Origin: Bacillota bacterium
Lineage (GTDB): Bacteria; Bacillota; Thermosediminibacteria; Thermosediminibacterales; Thermosediminibacteraceae
DNA: 6,566 nucleotides
Direction of reading: 5' to 3'
NCBI GenBank assembly: GCA_003242255.1
Contig: QGUT01000097.1
Span: forward strand, 1-6,566
The notes under the pieces were generated by a model. The model saw only the letters and a list, made by a program, of their open reading frames with translations. It was not told where the DNA came from and did no database searches. Each line of letters begins with the position of its first letter. Position 1 is the first letter of the stretch. The translations under genes and the position numbers were made by a program. Positions 5,759 to 6,566 of the stretch are shown in pieces.

Positions 5759-6566
5759 ACCAAAATCCCCTTTTCTTCGCTGTAATGCTCTTTTGGTAAG
5801 ATATAGGTTTTAAAAGGTGAGATCGTGCTCTCATCAGCCGCTTTTTTAAAAAACCTTGGTACCGGTTTAAAACTTTTACCATCAAATTGCCAGATTAGTT
5901 CCCCCACTATGCGTTGTTGCAGCTTCAACGCGAAACCTATATCCACGCTTACAGAGCAAGCTTTAGCATCGACATTTAACGTTTGATTTTTATCCTGCTG
6001 CTTCTTCTTCCTACCCTCTTTGGGTAGGTCAGTCACTATTAGTGTTACTGGTTTACCCTCTCTCACCTGGATGTTTTCAGGAGCGCTGTCTGCATAAAGC
6101 ACGCATTCGTACAGGTCTATTAAGGCATCGCTGGCCTCATAATCGCTTGCTTTGTAATCCAGCACGTTTACGAATTTTGCTACCTCTTTAAAGTCCTTTA
6201 TGTTAAACCCTGGATTTTCCTCAAGCCACTTCAGCGTGTTTTTAAGCTCTTCATTTTTGTACGGCAAATAATCCTTTTCGGCTTCTTTTGCCGTTTCTTC
6301 CTGGGCATTTTCCTTTTTGCCTTTCCCTTTTGCCTTTTGAAGCTGAACGCTTTCGCTCTTATCGATGTATTCTGTGTATATAACCATTTCTCCCCTTTCG
6401 CCGTCGTACCTTGCGCAGCGCCCTGCTCTCTGTACCAGAGAATCCGCCGGTGCAAGCTCTGTTATCAAAAGTTGTGCCGAAAAATCAATTCCAGCTTCAA
6501 GCACTTGAGTTGTCACCACCACTCCGGGACCATTTAGATGTATTTTTTGGCAACCTTTCTTGCGAG
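5755..6566 (-). CDS. cas3': CRISPR-associated helicase Cas3' (type I-A), C-terminal part, 5' end outside window
   Basis: This is the C-terminal part of an SF2 DExH helicase that would unwind target DNA after Cascade binding. The frame stays open to the right edge, so the gene is partial: 269 residues are visible and the DEAD/DExH box motifs lie beyond position 6566. Numbering from the first full codon (6564), helicase motif V is at about residues 15-29 (VVVTTQVLEAGIDFS) and motif VI at 45-52 (QRAGRCAR, arginine fingers). The GTG at 6522 is an internal valine of motif V, not a start. A lysine/glutamate-rich low-complexity stretch follows at about 77-98, and a second basic patch (EGRKKKQQDKNQ) lies further on. 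The end, YILPKEHYSEEKGILV, resembles the usual Cas3 helicase C-terminus. No HD domain is fused downstream in this frame; that function is in the next gene, overlapping by 4 bases (ATGA). Identity as a Cas3 helicase is strong from motifs and context. Confidence 0.93.
   Translation of the reverse strand, partial: RKKGCQKIHLNGPGVVVTTQVLEAGIDFSAQLLITELAPADSLVQRAGRCARYDGERGEMVIYTEYIDKSESVQLQKAKGKGKKENAQEETAKEAEKDYLPYKNEELKNTLKWLEENPGFNIKDFKEVAKFVNVLDYKASDYEASDALIDLYECVLYADSAPENIQVREGKPVTLIVTDLPKEGRKKKQQDKNQTLNVDAKACSVSVDIGFALKLQQRIVGELIWQFDGKSFKPVPRFFKKAADESTISPFKTYILPKEHYSEEKGILV
5766..5773 (-). promoter_or_regulatory. Ribosome binding site of cas3''
   Basis: AAAGGGGA lies 7 bases before the ATG at 5758, inside the end of cas3'. 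It supports a start at the ATGA overlap rather than further downstream. Confidence 0.6.

Noticed and set aside
1876..6566. Assignment to type I-B (Cst/Tneap) instead of I-A
   Set aside because: Cas7 and the Cys motif of Cas8 are compatible with both, but I-B normally has fused Cas3. The separate Cas3' and Cas3'' and the Cas5 motif favour I-A. Not fully excluded without profile searches.

Overview
The window reads entirely on the minus strand, so biological order runs from high to low coordinates. It carries the interference half of a class 1 CRISPR-Cas operon, followed by a single OLD-family nuclease gene. The cas gene order is cas3' (helicase, cut by the right edge), cas3'' (HD nuclease), cas8a (large subunit), cas7 (backbone) and cas5. 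The split of Cas3 into separate helicase and HD proteins, a Csa2/DevR-like Cas7, and a Cas5 with the PPSAVKG motif point to subtype I-A.

No taxonomic marker is present. The low-to-moderate GC, strong GGAGG-type ribosome binding sites, tight gene overlaps and protein style suggest a Gram-positive anaerobe of the Clostridia, perhaps a thermophile of the Thermoanaerobacterales type, since type I-A is most common in archaea and thermophilic Firmicutes. This is inference.

Region by region (coordinates on +): 5755-6566 is the Cas3' C-terminal part, with helicase motifs V and VI. 5027-5758 is the Cas3'' HD nuclease. 3561-5030 is the Cas8a-like subunit. 2618-3568 is Cas7. 1876-2610 is Cas5. 1757-1875 is the only real intergenic gap, holding a small AT-rich palindrome, a weak promoter candidate and a ribosome binding site. 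29-1756 is a 575-residue ABC-ATPase/TOPRIM nuclease of the OLD family. At the extreme left a second frame opens at position 57 inside the end of the OLD gene, has a reasonable ribosome binding site and runs off the window. It may be the start of a partner gene.

The cas genes are tightly packed, with overlaps of 4, 4 and 8 bases and then a 7-base gap, so they are almost certainly one translationally coupled transcript. Cas5, Cas7 and Cas8a would form the crRNA-guided Cascade complex. Cas3' and Cas3'' would unwind and cut the target. No cas6, adaptation gene (cas1, cas2, cas4), separate csa5 small subunit or CRISPR array lies in the window. The first groups are probably to the right. The small subunit may be folded into the helical C-terminus of Cas8a. 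The OLD gene is co-oriented but separated by 119 bases and looks more AT-rich, so it is probably an independently acquired second defence module.
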